Virus record (IMG/VR): IMGVR_UViG_3300020472_000106
Location: 1-31,723 of that record
DNA length: 31,723 nucleotides
Source: a virus
Reading direction: 5' to 3' (one strand)
The translations under genes were made by a program, and so were the position numbers. Shown one piece after another: positions 7,499-15,322 of the stretch (position 1 is the first letter of the stretch; every line of letters begins with the position of its first letter). The notes under the pieces were generated by a model, which saw only the letters and a program-made list of their open reading frames with translations, was not told the DNA's origin and did not search any database.

Positions 7499-7873
7499 AT
7501 GAGCATTAGTGAACGCTTAAAGCAAATGCAAAGCGATCAGGATAAATATCCTCTAACTTTGCCAGGTCTTGACGAGAACAATAATGATCTCGTTGTTTAC
7601 TTCACAAAACTAACTGTAAAAGAAGATGAAAAACTAAGAAAGAAACATCCTGCTTTTTACAAATCAATGACTGATGGAGATATTCCATCATTTAGTGCAA
7701 TGGTAGATTTGATAATCCTTAAATGTAAGGATGAAGATGGTAACGCTATCTTTGCACAAGCCGACTCTATGTATTTAGCTAATCAAGATGTTGGCTACAT
7801 AACAGCTATTGCGACAGGAATGTTGGAAAAGTTGTTTGATATACCAACTGTGGAAACTATTGAGGGAAACTAA
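7499..7873 (+). CDS. Tail assembly chaperone, short form (gpG-like)
   Basis: The protein has 124 residues, with LPGLDENNNDLVVYFTKLTVKEDEKLRKKHPAFYKSM, then SAMVDLIILKCKDEDGNAIF, and ends VETIEGN. It lies between tail tube and tape measure, where all lambda-like phages keep the chaperone pair that coats the tape measure during assembly. The last codons contain the heptamer G GGA AAC directly before the TAA, so a portion of ribosomes should shift into the -1 frame and make the longer form. The start has only a weak ribosome binding site. Confidence 0.85.
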   Translation: MSISERLKQMQSDQDKYPLTLPGLDENNNDLVVYFTKLTVKEDEKLRKKHPAFYKSMTDGDIPSFSAMVDLIILKCKDEDGNAIFAQADSMYLANQDVGYITAIATGMLEKLFDIPTVETIEGN

Positions 7874-8025
7874 AGAGCGATCAAGAATTGTATATGCAAT
7901 ACTTGGTCGCTGATCGGTTACACACAACAGTAGAAACAGTTAAATCAATGACAATGGAGGAGTTCCATACTTGGATAGCTTACCTCACCTTAGAACACAA
8001 GAGAATGAAAGAAAATGGTAAATAG
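7499..8025 (+). CDS. Tail assembly chaperone, -1 frameshift long form (gpG-T-like)
   Basis: Slippage on GGGAAAC (7864-7870) and re-reading base 7870 gives 175 residues: 124 from the short form plus 51 in the -1 frame (LKSDQELYMQYLVADRLHTT and on to HKRMKENGK). The -1 frame is open from the slip site to TAG at 8023-8025 and overlaps the tape measure start by 11 bp. The 51-residue extension is too short to be an independent gene and has no suitable start at its beginning, as expected for a T domain. Confidence 0.85.
7864..7911 (+). promoter_or_regulatory. Programmed -1 frameshift signal: GGGAAAC plus stem-loop
   Basis: The heptamer GGGAAAC is in the correct phase (G GGA AAC TAA). It is followed, after a 5-base spacer, by a 10-bp stem: AGCGATCAAG (7876-7885) pairs with CTTGGTCGCT (7902-7911), nine Watson-Crick pairs and one G-U, with a 16-base loop. 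Lambda uses GGGAAAG at the same place. The spacer and stem geometry are those expected of a stimulatory structure. Confidence 0.88.
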
Positions 8026-9565
8026 ATTAGAAACGCAGATTAGCGCAAGAGATAAATCCAAAAGAGCTTTTGCTTCTTTTAATAGTAATCTTGATAGATC
8101 AAGAAAAAGGATGCGTGGTTTAAGTATAGCTCTTGGTGGCTTTGTTTCTATTGCAGGTGCTATGCGATTAGGTCAATTAACTCAAGAAGCAGTTCAATTT
8201 GGCTCACAAATAGCTATAACAGCTAATAAAATAGGTTTATCAGCAGATAGCTTGCAAGCATTACGATTAGCAGGTGAACAATTTGCAGGAGTACAGGCAA
8301 CAACAGTTGATATGGCTCTGCAAAGGTTCTCCAGAAGATTAGGTGAAGCCGATAAAGGCACAGGTGAGCTAAAAGGAACATTAGATCAGCTTGGTATAAG
8401 CACAAGAAATGTTGATGGAACAGTAAAATCTGTAGAACAAGCATTTTTTGAATATTCTGATGCAATGGCTAACGCTGAAAATGCGCAAGAACAGTTAAGA
8501 CTTGCCTTTAAAGCATTTGACTCAGAGGGTGCTGTTTTAGTTGAGTTAGCTAAAAGAGGATCAAAAGAATTACAGGGCTTTATGAAAACTGCGAGAGAAA
8601 CAGGCGCAGTTATGTCAGGCACTATGACAGAAAAAGCCAAAGATTTTAATGCAGAAATGCGACTACAAACAATGATAGTTGGCACACAGCTAAAAGAAGC
8701 ATTTATGAATTTAGCTCCGATTGTTATTGGAGTGCTTAGTGCAGTAGGCAAAGTAGCTAAAGCAGTAAATAATTTGTTTAAAAGTGAGCTTGATAAATTT
8801 AAAGAAACTCTGGAGGGAAATGAGCTTGATAAATTGATAGAAAAACAGAAAGAGATCAATGAACAAATAAAAGAAAGAGAAGAATTAGAAAGTAAATACG
8901 GAGGAATGCATAAACAAGAGGGCTTTATTAGCGAAGAAATGCAACTCCTATTAGATAAAAATGAAGCGATAGAAAAAAATATTGAATCATTAAAAAAATT
9001 AGGTGATGAAGAAACAAAAACAGTATCGACAATAAAACATTTATCAAATGCTTTAAAAGAATTAGGCGCAACTCAAAATTTAGCAGAAAAACAAGGCAAA
9101 CAATTTGCACAAAAATTCCAGACAGGTCTTGTTGGTGCTTTTGATGCAATTATTGATGGCACTAAATCAGTTGGACAAAGTTTAAAAGACTTAGGCAAAA
9201 CATTATTAAGAGAAGCTGTAAGAATGTTAATATTTAGAGCTATTATAGCACCATTTACAGCAGGTTTTGGAGGGTTTTTAGATAAACTAGGGCTTCCAGG
9301 TAAGGCAATGGGTGGATCAGTTTCTAAAGGCAGACCTTATATGGTAGGTGAGCAAGGTGCTGAGTTATTTGTTCCAGGACAATCAGGTTCAATTATTCCT
9401 AATCATAAACTTGGTGGCGGTGGTGTTGTCATTAATCAACACATCAATTTTGCTACAGGTGTACAAGCTACAGTAAGAAATGAAGTGCTTGGAATGTTAC
9501 CTTTAATATCACAAGCATCAGTAGGAGCAGTTGCAGAAGCTAGACGCAGAGGAGCAACTTCCTAA
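8015..9565 (+). CDS. Tail tape measure protein
   Basis: The protein has 516 residues. The N-terminus is a helical domain (SARDKSKRAFASFNSNLDRS), with a hydrophobic segment near 33-48. Residues about 65-210 carry the region typical of tape measures (ITANKIGLSADSLQALRLAG, ...FDSEGAVLVELAKRG). A long charged coiled coil spans about 255-345. Near residues 430-460 is the conserved C-terminal motif GGSVSKGRPYMVGEQGAELF. At about 1.5 angstrom per residue the tail would be near 75-80 nm, which is short for a siphovirus. It acts as length ruler and is ejected with DNA. Confidence 0.93.
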   Translation: MVNRLETQISARDKSKRAFASFNSNLDRSRKRMRGLSIALGGFVSIAGAMRLGQLTQEAVQFGSQIAITANKIGLSADSLQALRLAGEQFAGVQATTVDMALQRFSRRLGEADKGTGELKGTLDQLGISTRNVDGTVKSVEQAFFEYSDAMANAENAQEQLRLAFKAFDSEGAVLVELAKRGSKELQGFMKTARETGAVMSGTMTEKAKDFNAEMRLQTMIVGTQLKEAFMNLAPIVIGVLSAVGKVAKAVNNLFKSELDKFKETLEGNELDKLIEKQKEINEQIKEREELESKYGGMHKQEGFISEEMQLLLDKNEAIEKNIESLKKLGDEETKTVSTIKHLSNALKELGATQNLAEKQGKQFAQKFQTGLVGAFDAIIDGTKSVGQSLKDLGKTLLREAVRMLIFRAIIAPFTAGFGGFLDKLGLPGKAMGGSVSKGRPYMVGEQGAELFVPGQSGSIIPNHKLGGGGVVINQHINFATGVQATVRNEVLGMLPLISQASVGAVAEARRRGATS

Positions 9566-10191
9566 TGGCTATTACCTATCCTTTAACAGTTCCCAATTAC
9601 ACATCATTTAGGTCAGTAAGTCTTATTGCGAGAAATACAGTTGGTGTCTCAACTTCACCTTACACAGCACAGCAAAAGATTTATCAATGGCGAGGTCAAT
9701 TTTGGGAAGTCGATATAGTTTTAAAACCAATGAAAAGAGCAGATGCAGAAGCATGGAACGCTTTTTTTCTTAAATTAAAAGGTCAAGTTGGCACTTTTTA
9801 TCTTTCACCTGATCCAAATGGTCGAACAGTTAGAGGTTCAGCTTCAAGTTCAGCAGGAACACCAATAGTTAATGGTGCTTTATCTGCTAATTCTGCATCA
9901 GTAGATATTACAGGTGCAACAGCATCAGCTACAGGGTATCTATTAGCAGGTGATTATATAGCAATTAACAATCAGCTCTTAAAAGTGCTTAACGATGTAA
10001 ACACAAATGGTTCTGGTGAAGCCACAATAGATATATTCCCAAGCATAAGAACCGCTTTATCAGGTTCAGACGCAGTTACAGTTTCAAATGCGCAAGGCAT
10101 ATTTCGATTAGCTACCAATGAGCAGAATATAAACATAACAGAATCAAACATATACCAACAAGGTTTTACAGCAGTCGAGTCTATTACATGA
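9565..10191 (+). CDS. Distal tail / minor tail protein
   Basis: The protein has 208 residues. The N-terminal half (residues 1-90) has FRSVSLIARNTVGVSTSPYT, then QQKIYQWRGQFWEVDIVLKP, then ADAEAWNAFFLKLKGQVGTF, a pattern seen in phage distal tail proteins that recognise tube and hub. The C-terminal half is a beta domain with ALSANSASVDITGATASATG and YLLAGDYIAINNQLLKV, a cradle often used for minor tail proteins. Start and stop overlap the neighbours by 1 and 4 bases, so it is part of one tightly coupled late operon. Confidence 0.7.
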   Translation: MAITYPLTVPNYTSFRSVSLIARNTVGVSTSPYTAQQKIYQWRGQFWEVDIVLKPMKRADAEAWNAFFLKLKGQVGTFYLSPDPNGRTVRGSASSSAGTPIVNGALSANSASVDITGATASATGYLLAGDYIAINNQLLKVLNDVNTNGSGEATIDIFPSIRTALSGSDAVTVSNAQGIFRLATNEQNINITESNIYQQGFTAVESIT

Positions 10192-10328
10192 AAGATAAAA
10201 ATTGGAAGGGTAAGCGATCTCATAACGCAGATAAAAGAGATTGGCTTAAAGTCCGCTATCCTGAGTTATTTTCTCTAGGTAAGCAAAGTCAAAGAAAAAA
10301 GAGAAAGTTAGATGGCAAGAACAGTTAA
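10188..10328 (+). CDS. Small basic protein, 46 residues
   Basis: ATG 10188 overlaps the previous stop (ATGA) and the frame runs to TAA at 10326-10328, overlapping the next gene by 17 bp. The protein is strongly basic (KDKNWKGKRSHNADKRDWLK near the start, QRKKRKLDGKN near the end), with two Trp. The filled gap and coupled start support a real gene. The function is unknown; a nucleic-acid or assembly-factor role is only a guess. Confidence 0.6.
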   Translation: MKDKNWKGKRSHNADKRDWLKVRYPELFSLGKQSQRKKRKLDGKNS

Positions 10329-11289
10329 TTTTAGCACTACAGATACAGTTACAGAGCCATTTTTTGCTTGTGAATTAGGATTTAGCGGTTCTATTACAAG
10401 AAATGTTACAACTAAGGTTGTTGCTACAGGTAATGGCAATGTTTACACCTTAGATGGACAGCAACCTGATAATTATGAATTGTTTGTTTCCAAAGGCAAT
10501 ACAATAAAGTTCTTACAAGCTGATAGCTCAAATGGTTCACATCCTCTAAAACTATCTACAACACCTGATGGAACGCATGGTGGCGGAAGTGAATATACTA
10601 CAGGAGTTACTTATGTAGGTACTCCAGGTAGTGCAGGAGCATATACACAATGGGTAGTAGATAGCGGATTAAGCTATGGTGATAAACTATATTATTACTG
10701 CGCTAATCATGCAGGTATGGGCGGTAGCATAACAGTATTGGAAAGCACTTATAGACTTTGGACAGGTTATGGAAACATAACTATTGGTTCAGATACATAT
10801 TATGGTGTTGGCGATTATGGTGGATTATCTGTTGTTAGGGAAACAGAAAAACTACAGGCAGAGGGTGTTACTCTTACTTTATCTGGAATACCAAATAATA
10901 TGGTTAGCGATGCTTTATTGCAAAACTATCAAGGGCAAAATGCTAATATTTATTTTGGCACACTTGCAAGCGGTCAGCTAACCCAACAACCTTATTTATT
11001 ATTTAGCGGTAAAATGGATGTAATGTCATTAATGCAGGAAGCTCAAAACTCAGCAATAATGATACAATGTGAAAATTATTTAGCAGAATTAAGACGCAGA
11101 AAAGTAGGTCGCTACACAGATCAAGACCAACAAAGCAGATTTACAGGCGATACATCTTTACGCTTTGTTGATGCAATACAAGCAGATAAAGAAATATTAT
11201 GGGGTGTACCATTTTCAGCAGTTGGACAAGTATTTAAAGTTGATCCTAAAGACATTGATCCAATGGATTATACAGATTTACCTTTCTAA
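10312..11289 (+). CDS. Minor tail protein with inserted cupredoxin domain
   Basis: The protein has 325 residues. Residues 1-30 (TEPFFACELGFSGSITR) and about 143-325 (YRLWTGYGNITIGSDTYYGV, and GVTLTLSGIPNNMVSDALLQ) form one distal tail protein of the DUF2163-like class. Between them, residues about 36-140 form a plastocyanin-like domain: FVSKGNTIKFLQADSSNGSH, TPGSAGAYTQWVV, then YYYCANHAGMGG. The candidate type-1 copper ligands are all present: His77, Cys130, His133, Met136. I recall similar YYYC..H.GMGG modules in marine phage structural proteins. Whether it binds copper or is only a fold used for adsorption is unknown. Confidence 0.85.
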   Translation: MARTVNFSTTDTVTEPFFACELGFSGSITRNVTTKVVATGNGNVYTLDGQQPDNYELFVSKGNTIKFLQADSSNGSHPLKLSTTPDGTHGGGSEYTTGVTYVGTPGSAGAYTQWVVDSGLSYGDKLYYYCANHAGMGGSITVLESTYRLWTGYGNITIGSDTYYGVGDYGGLSVVRETEKLQAEGVTLTLSGIPNNMVSDALLQNYQGQNANIYFGTLASGQLTQQPYLLFSGKMDVMSLMQEAQNSAIMIQCENYLAELRRRKVGRYTDQDQQSRFTGDTSLRFVDAIQADKEILWGVPFSAVGQVFKVDPKDIDPMDYTDLPF

Positions 11290-11708
11290 TGACTTTAGAA
11301 GATTACATAGATAGTCGGCTTTCTATGCCTTTTGAATGGGGTAAAAATGACTGCATTATATTTTGTTCAGAAGCGATAAAAGTCGTTACAGGCATAGACC
11401 ATTTACGATTAGAGAAAATAAAAAGATGGAATAGTCCTCTACAGGCCAAAAAAACATTAAAAAAATTAAAAATAAATACCATGTTTGATTTATGGGATGC
11501 TCGGTTTCGGCAAATTAAAAACCCTAACAAATTAAGAGATGGCGATGTAGGTGTTGCTAACATTGGATGTAGTGATGGATTTAGTCCAGACACATCAATG
11601 ATATTTTATAAAGACATATTTTTAGCACCAAGTGAAAGAGGGATAATAAGAGTTCCTATTGAACAAACAGAATACTTTTTTGATATACGCAATGTGAGGA
11701 TAAGATAA
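11289..11708 (+). CDS. NlpC/P60-like tail component (DUF6950-like)
   Basis: The protein has 139 residues. The motif PFEWGKNDCIIFCSEAIKVV with Cys22 is typical of small NlpC/P60-related proteins encoded just before the tail hub (lambda gpK position). A second landmark is LRDGDVGVANIG near residue 82-93. No clear catalytic His follows, so peptidoglycan hydrolysis is uncertain and a structural role in the tail tip is possible. It is coupled to both neighbours by overlapping stop and start codons. Confidence 0.7.
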   Translation: MTLEDYIDSRLSMPFEWGKNDCIIFCSEAIKVVTGIDHLRLEKIKRWNSPLQAKKTLKKLKINTMFDLWDARFRQIKNPNKLRDGDVGVANIGCSDGFSPDTSMIFYKDIFLAPSERGIIRVPIEQTEYFFDIRNVRIR

Positions 11709-13411
11709 TGCCACAAGCTATCGGTGCAGTTATTGGTTTTTTCCAAACAGTTTTTATTGCAACCGCTTCTATTGTTGGCTATGCAACAGGCACAATGGCA
11801 ATAGGTTATATTGCAGGCGCATTAGCTGTTGGAGCTGTTGTTGCAGGTGGAGTAGCTTTATTAAAAACACTTGCTCCAAAAATGCCTGATCTTAATGCTT
11901 TAACAAACAGAGGTCAGAATATTCGTTCACCAATATCAACAAGAAAATTAATATATGGTGAAGCAAAAGTAGGTGGCACAGTAGTCTTTGTATCAGAGGG
12001 CAATACAAATAGTGATAGAGAGTATCTTTATTTGCTTTTTGCATTAGCATCGCATGAGTGTCAAAGCATAGATAAAGTATATATTGCCGATGAAGAATGT
12101 ACTTTAGATGGAAGTGGTCAAGTTACAGTACCGACAAGATATGTAAAAGGTGGCACTTATCATGCTCGTTTTATTTTAGATATGCTAGGTGCATCAACAA
12201 GCCAAACATTAGATAGTATTATGACAACTGATACTGATTTAACTGCTACAGACCATTTTAAAGGCATGACTGTTGCTCAAGCAAGATTAAAATATGATCC
12301 AGATGGAATGTTCGCATCAGGAATACCACAGCTTAATTTTTTAGTAAAAGGTAAAAAAGTATATGATCCTAGAGATAGCGGACAAGCTGTAGATAGTTCT
12401 GCTACCTGGACATACTCAGATAACCCTGCGCTTGTTGTAGCAGATTATATAAGAAGTGAATTTGGTTTGGGAGTTCCTCATGCCAATATTGATTGGACTA
12501 CAGTTACAGCTAGTGCGAATACTTGTGATGAGCTTGTTACACTTGCAGATAGTTCAACACAAAAACGATTTACTTGTAATGGCATGATAGATACAGGAAC
12601 ACCTGTTCAAAATAACTTAGATGCTTTGTTAAGTTCTTGTGCAGGAACGATGATTTATGAGAATGGAAAGTATAAAATTTTAGCAGGCGAATATAGAACG
12701 CCAACATTAACAATAACTGAAAACGATTTAAGAGGTGGTATAAGCATACAAACGAAAACACCTGCATCAGAGCAAATAAATACTGTAACAGGTCTTTATG
12801 TTGGTTCAGATACGAATTATCAACCTGCTAATTACCCTATAGTTACTAACTCAACTTATGTAACTGAGGATGGTCAAGAGCAGAAAGCAGAAATTAATTT
12901 GAGTTTTACAGATTCAAGCACTATGGCTCAAAGAATAGCAAAGATATTCTTAGAACGCGCTAGAAAACAATACACAATGACATTAGGTCTTAACTTAGAA
13001 AAGTTTACCTTATCACCAGGTGATACAGTAAAGGTAACATTAGAAAGTTTAGGTTTTGATGAAAAAATCTTTGAAGTTGTTGAGTGGAGCTTTGGTGCAG
13101 AAAGTGAAATATTGGGTGTAGATGTATTATTAAAAGAAACAGCATCAACAGTTTATGGATGGTCAAGTTCTGAGGAGCAAAGTCAAGGAACAGTTCCTAC
13201 ATTAACACCAACTTACGATCAGGTGGTAGCAACGCCTACATTTAGTTTAACACAAGACCAGAGCAAAGCAGAAGATGGAACAATTATTGATGACATTGTT
13301 GTTGATATAAGTGATCCAACTACTGATCCTCATGTAAAGTTTTACCAAGTCTTTTGGAAAGAAAATTCTGAAAGCGATTACAAAGTTATAGAAGTCGAGA
13401 GAGAAATATAA
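11708..13411 (+). CDS. Tail hub / host-specificity protein, N-terminal part (gpJ-like, split)
   Basis: The protein has 567 residues. An N-terminal glycine/alanine-rich hydrophobic region (8-55) is followed by the gpJ-type hub: SPISTRKLIYGEAKVGGTVV, DEEYCTL-like strands, NPALVVADYIRSEFGLGVPH, FTCNGMIDTGTPVQNNLDAL, ERARKQYTMTLGLNLEKFTL and FEVVEWSFGAESEILGVDVL. Near residue 525 a fibronectin type III domain begins (HVKFYQVFWKENSESDYKVI), but the frame stops five codons later at EREI. The missing half of that domain is encoded at 14150 after a holin-bearing insertion. The tip-side and receptor-binding domains are therefore on a separate polypeptide. Confidence 0.88.
   Translation: MPQAIGAVIGFFQTVFIATASIVGYATGTMAIGYIAGALAVGAVVAGGVALLKTLAPKMPDLNALTNRGQNIRSPISTRKLIYGEAKVGGTVVFVSEGNTNSDREYLYLLFALASHECQSIDKVYIADEECTLDGSGQVTVPTRYVKGGTYHARFILDMLGASTSQTLDSIMTTDTDLTATDHFKGMTVAQARLKYDPDGMFASGIPQLNFLVKGKKVYDPRDSGQAVDSSATWTYSDNPALVVADYIRSEFGLGVPHANIDWTTVTASANTCDELVTLADSSTQKRFTCNGMIDTGTPVQNNLDALLSSCAGTMIYENGKYKILAGEYRTPTLTITENDLRGGISIQTKTPASEQINTVTGLYVGSDTNYQPANYPIVTNSTYVTEDGQEQKAEINLSFTDSSTMAQRIAKIFLERARKQYTMTLGLNLEKFTLSPGDTVKVTLESLGFDEKIFEVVEWSFGAESEILGVDVLLKETASTVYGWSSSEEQSQGTVPTLTPTYDQVVATPTFSLTQDQSKAEDGTIIDDIVVDISDPTTDPHVKFYQVFWKENSESDYKVIEVEREI
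13397..13408 (+). repeat. Left copy of a 12-bp repeat bounding the insertion in the gpJ-like gene
   Basis: GAGAGAGAAATA, read in the hub frame as Glu-Arg-Glu-Ile just before the TAA. The partner at 14141-14152 (GAGAGCGAAATG, Glu-Ser-Glu-Met) matches at 10 of 12 bases and is in the same reading phase, 744 bp away (248 codons). Confidence 0.55.
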
Positions 13412-13602
13412 TGCCTAAAAAAACAATTAGCGATATAGACAAAAAGGTGGCAGTTTTGGAAGCACATTTGAAAGATCATATTAAAGAATGTTCAAAAACA
13501 TCAGAGCAAACACTAATAAGAATCAAGAGAATTGAAGCAATTATGGTTGGTGGTACAGCATCAGTCTTAGCTTTACTTTTAAAGATAGTCTTTTTTACTT
13601 AA
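13411..13602 (+). CDS. Membrane-anchored coiled-coil protein, XhlA/holin-like
   Basis: The protein has 63 residues. A charged helix (residues 5-42, SDIDKKVAVLEAHLKDHIKE and following) is followed by one C-terminal membrane span (45-62, IMVGGTASVLALLLKIVFF). This is the plan of XhlA-type haemolysin/holin accessory proteins. The ATG overlaps the stop of the interrupted hub gene (TAATG). Together with the next gene it forms a lysis cassette inserted in the hub gene. Confidence 0.65.
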   Translation: MPKKTISDIDKKVAVLEAHLKDHIKECSKTSEQTLIRIKRIEAIMVGGTASVLALLLKIVFFT

Positions 13603-13640
13603 ACCGCTTCTAAGGCGATTTAAAGCTCATACAGTAAGTT

Positions 13641-13678
13641 TTGATGTTTTACATCAATTAGTATGTAAAAACTTTACA
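13641..13678. promoter_or_regulatory. Operator site A: palindromes before the holin gene
   Basis: TTGATGT TTT ACATCAA (13641-13657) is a perfect 17-bp palindrome and the best copy of the motif found at 16665, 22489 and 23993. A second, different palindrome TGTAAA AAC TTTACA is at 13664-13678, centre 22 bp away. The site lies in the 113-bp gap before the holin at 13716, so the phage repressor probably silences lysis independently of the late operon. No confident promoter could be assigned. Confidence 0.75.
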
Positions 13679-13715
13679 ACCATATTTACACTTAATTTAT
13701 AAGGATTTTTTTTCG

Positions 13716-14153
13716 ATGATTTCAATTATTGGAAGCGTGTTGGGCTTTTCAACTTCTTTTTTGCCAAAGATATTATCTTTCTTTGCTGAAAAACAAAAAT
13801 TTAAAAATGAGATGGCTTTATTGACTGCTCAAAGCAAAATGAAACAGTCAGAATTAGCTAGTCTTGCAAAAATTCAACAGAATAAATCTATCTATGAGCA
13901 TGACCAAAAAATAATTGAGAATACATCAAGTGGTTTTATTAACAATTTAAGGTCATCAGTTAGGCCAATACTTACATATTGTTTTTTTCTAACTTATGTA
14001 GGTTTTAAAATTGTCATAATTATTATAGCCATCCAAGAGGGCGATGACGCATTAATAGCGATCAGGGATAGCTATGGAGAGGAGGACATGGGACTCTTAT
14101 CGATTTGTGTAAGTTTCTGGTTCGGTTCTAAAATGAATGAGAGAGCGAAATGA
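13716..14153 (+). CDS. Holin, gene-transfer-agent 3TM type
   Basis: The protein has 145 residues. It has an N-terminal hydrophobic segment (2-24), a charged helix (27-70), then SGFINNLRSSVRPILTYCFF leading into a membrane span (about 84-110), and a final LLSICVSFWFGSKMNERAK. The RASVRP-like and FWFG..R features match the family known as holin of 3TMs for gene transfer release. It forms the membrane lesion for lysis. It is preceded by its own operator region. Its stop overlaps the next start (ATGA). Confidence 0.8.
   Translation: MISIIGSVLGFSTSFLPKILSFFAEKQKFKNEMALLTAQSKMKQSELASLAKIQQNKSIYEHDQKIIENTSSGFINNLRSSVRPILTYCFFLTYVGFKIVIIIIAIQEGDDALIAIRDSYGEEDMGLLSICVSFWFGSKMNERAK
14141..14152 (+). 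repeat. Right copy of the 12-bp repeat bounding the insertion in the gpJ-like gene
   Basis: GAGAGCGAAATG. The ATG is the start codon of the downstream hub fragment. Deletion between this copy and the one at 13397 would rejoin the two hub pieces in frame. Confidence 0.55.
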
Positions 14154-15118
14154 CAAAGTTAGTATTATCACCTGTAACAAGCGGAAAAACATATAATGTT
14201 AAAGTTTCTGCTATTAATGATGTTGGAGTGCATAGCGCAGTTTCTACAGTAAGCAATATAACTATCGCTTCTTATACTACAGCTCCAGGTGTTCCTACAT
14301 CCGCATCAGCAACCTCCGATCCGGTATCAATAACTATTAAATGGACTAACCCTGCTGATAGAGACCTTAAAGGTGTAGAGCTTTGGTATTCAACATCAAG
14401 TGGTGGCTCTTTTAGCTTAATTGGTTCTATAGATGGTTCTCCAGGTGTTGCTCAAGAATACAACCTCAACTACGATTCATCCTTTAGTTTAAATCAAACT
14501 TATTATTTCAAATTACGATCAATTAATACATCAAATGTAGCATCAGCTTACACAGCAGAAGTCTCTGCGCAATTTTCCACAATAGCAACCTCAGATATAA
14601 CACTACAAGCTGTATCAAATATGTATTCAGCAGTAACAAGTGGCAACCAATATTTCGCAACTGATGTAGATACTATAACTTATTCTGCAAATAGTGGCGC
14701 ATCAACCTCAACATTAAAAGGTATTATATGCGCAGAAATAACATTGGGAGCAATAGGTTCTAACATTACAGGTTTTGCTATTAGCGCAACTGCAATGGTT
14801 CAAAAGAAGTTTACATGGTCATCATCAAGATATGTAACAGGTGTAGTTTTGCAAAAAGTAACAGGAAACGCATATTATGAACAAGCTACAGGTTTTGGAA
14901 GTTCTGCTCAATTCTTAGGCGAAAATGAAGCTGATTCTCAAGACTATGGAGATGGCGTACAAGCTACCTACGCGACTAACTCTATTGATAGTTCTGGTGA
15001 TGTTATAGGCACAACAGGCAGTAAGTACGCTTTATTTTTATATACTGAAACAGAGCCAAGTTTCAGTTTAGGTGTATTTGCAGGAAGTGGTTTAACAATT
15101 ACAGAGTTAAAGAGGTAA
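14150..15118 (+). CDS. Tail hub C-terminal part: fibronectin III domains and receptor-binding tail
   Basis: The protein has 322 residues. It begins in the middle of a fibronectin type III domain (TKLVLSPVTSGKTYNVKVSA, INDVGVHSAVSTVSN), which completes the domain cut off at 13411. A second complete FN3 follows (about 40-140: GVPTSASATSDPVSITIKWT, DLKGVELWYSTSSGG, YYFKLRSINTSNVAS). The rest is a beta-rich C-terminal domain (ISATAMVQKKFTWSSSRYVT). In lambda-like phages these parts belong to gpJ. No ribosome binding site other than GAGAG is seen, so translation probably depends on coupling to the holin stop. Confidence 0.85.
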   Translation: MTKLVLSPVTSGKTYNVKVSAINDVGVHSAVSTVSNITIASYTTAPGVPTSASATSDPVSITIKWTNPADRDLKGVELWYSTSSGGSFSLIGSIDGSPGVAQEYNLNYDSSFSLNQTYYFKLRSINTSNVASAYTAEVSAQFSTIATSDITLQAVSNMYSAVTSGNQYFATDVDTITYSANSGASTSTLKGIICAEITLGAIGSNITGFAISATAMVQKKFTWSSSRYVTGVVLQKVTGNAYYEQATGFGSSAQFLGENEADSQDYGDGVQATYATNSIDSSGDVIGTTGSKYALFLYTETEPSFSLGVFAGSGLTITELKR

Positions 15119-15120
15119 TT

Positions 15121-15321
15121 ATGGCTTTAGAATTATTGCTAGGATATTTTTATGATGCTGATGGAAATTTAGTTCAATGGTATCAGGGATATGGGGATTT
15201 AGAAAATTTAGAGGAATTTTTAGAACATAGAGGAAATGCAACAGGGTTCGTTTCTTCAAAAAGTGTAGATACAAATGCACATAAATACGATTTTGAAACA
15301 CAAACAATAATAGAGATATAA
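15121..15321 (+). CDS. Small hypothetical protein
   Basis: The protein has 66 residues: LLGYFYDADGNLVQWYQGYG, then acidic residues and SKSVDTNAHKYDFETQTII. GAGG precedes the ATG, and it follows the hub fragment by 2 bases, so it is in the same operon. It is rich in aromatic residues. I do not recognise it; a tail-tip accessory is suggested only by position. Confidence 0.65.
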   Translation: MALELLLGYFYDADGNLVQWYQGYGDLENLEEFLEHRGNATGFVSSKSVDTNAHKYDFETQTIIEI

Positions 15322-15322
15322 A

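Noticed and set aside
8386-8859. Antisense frame of 157 codons in the tape measure gene
   Set aside because: The sense tape measure frame is continuous with clear motifs. The antisense product is low-complexity Ser/Leu with no start signal.
13603-13640. Terminator after the XhlA-like gene
   Set aside because: The CGCTT/AAGGCG inverted repeat is short and bulged and lacks a T-run.
13409-14149. Group I intron or intein in the hub gene
   Set aside because: The segment carries two holin-like genes and an operator with no homing nuclease, and the frame stops at once after the left repeat with no intein motifs. RNA splicing cannot be fully excluded without structure analysis.
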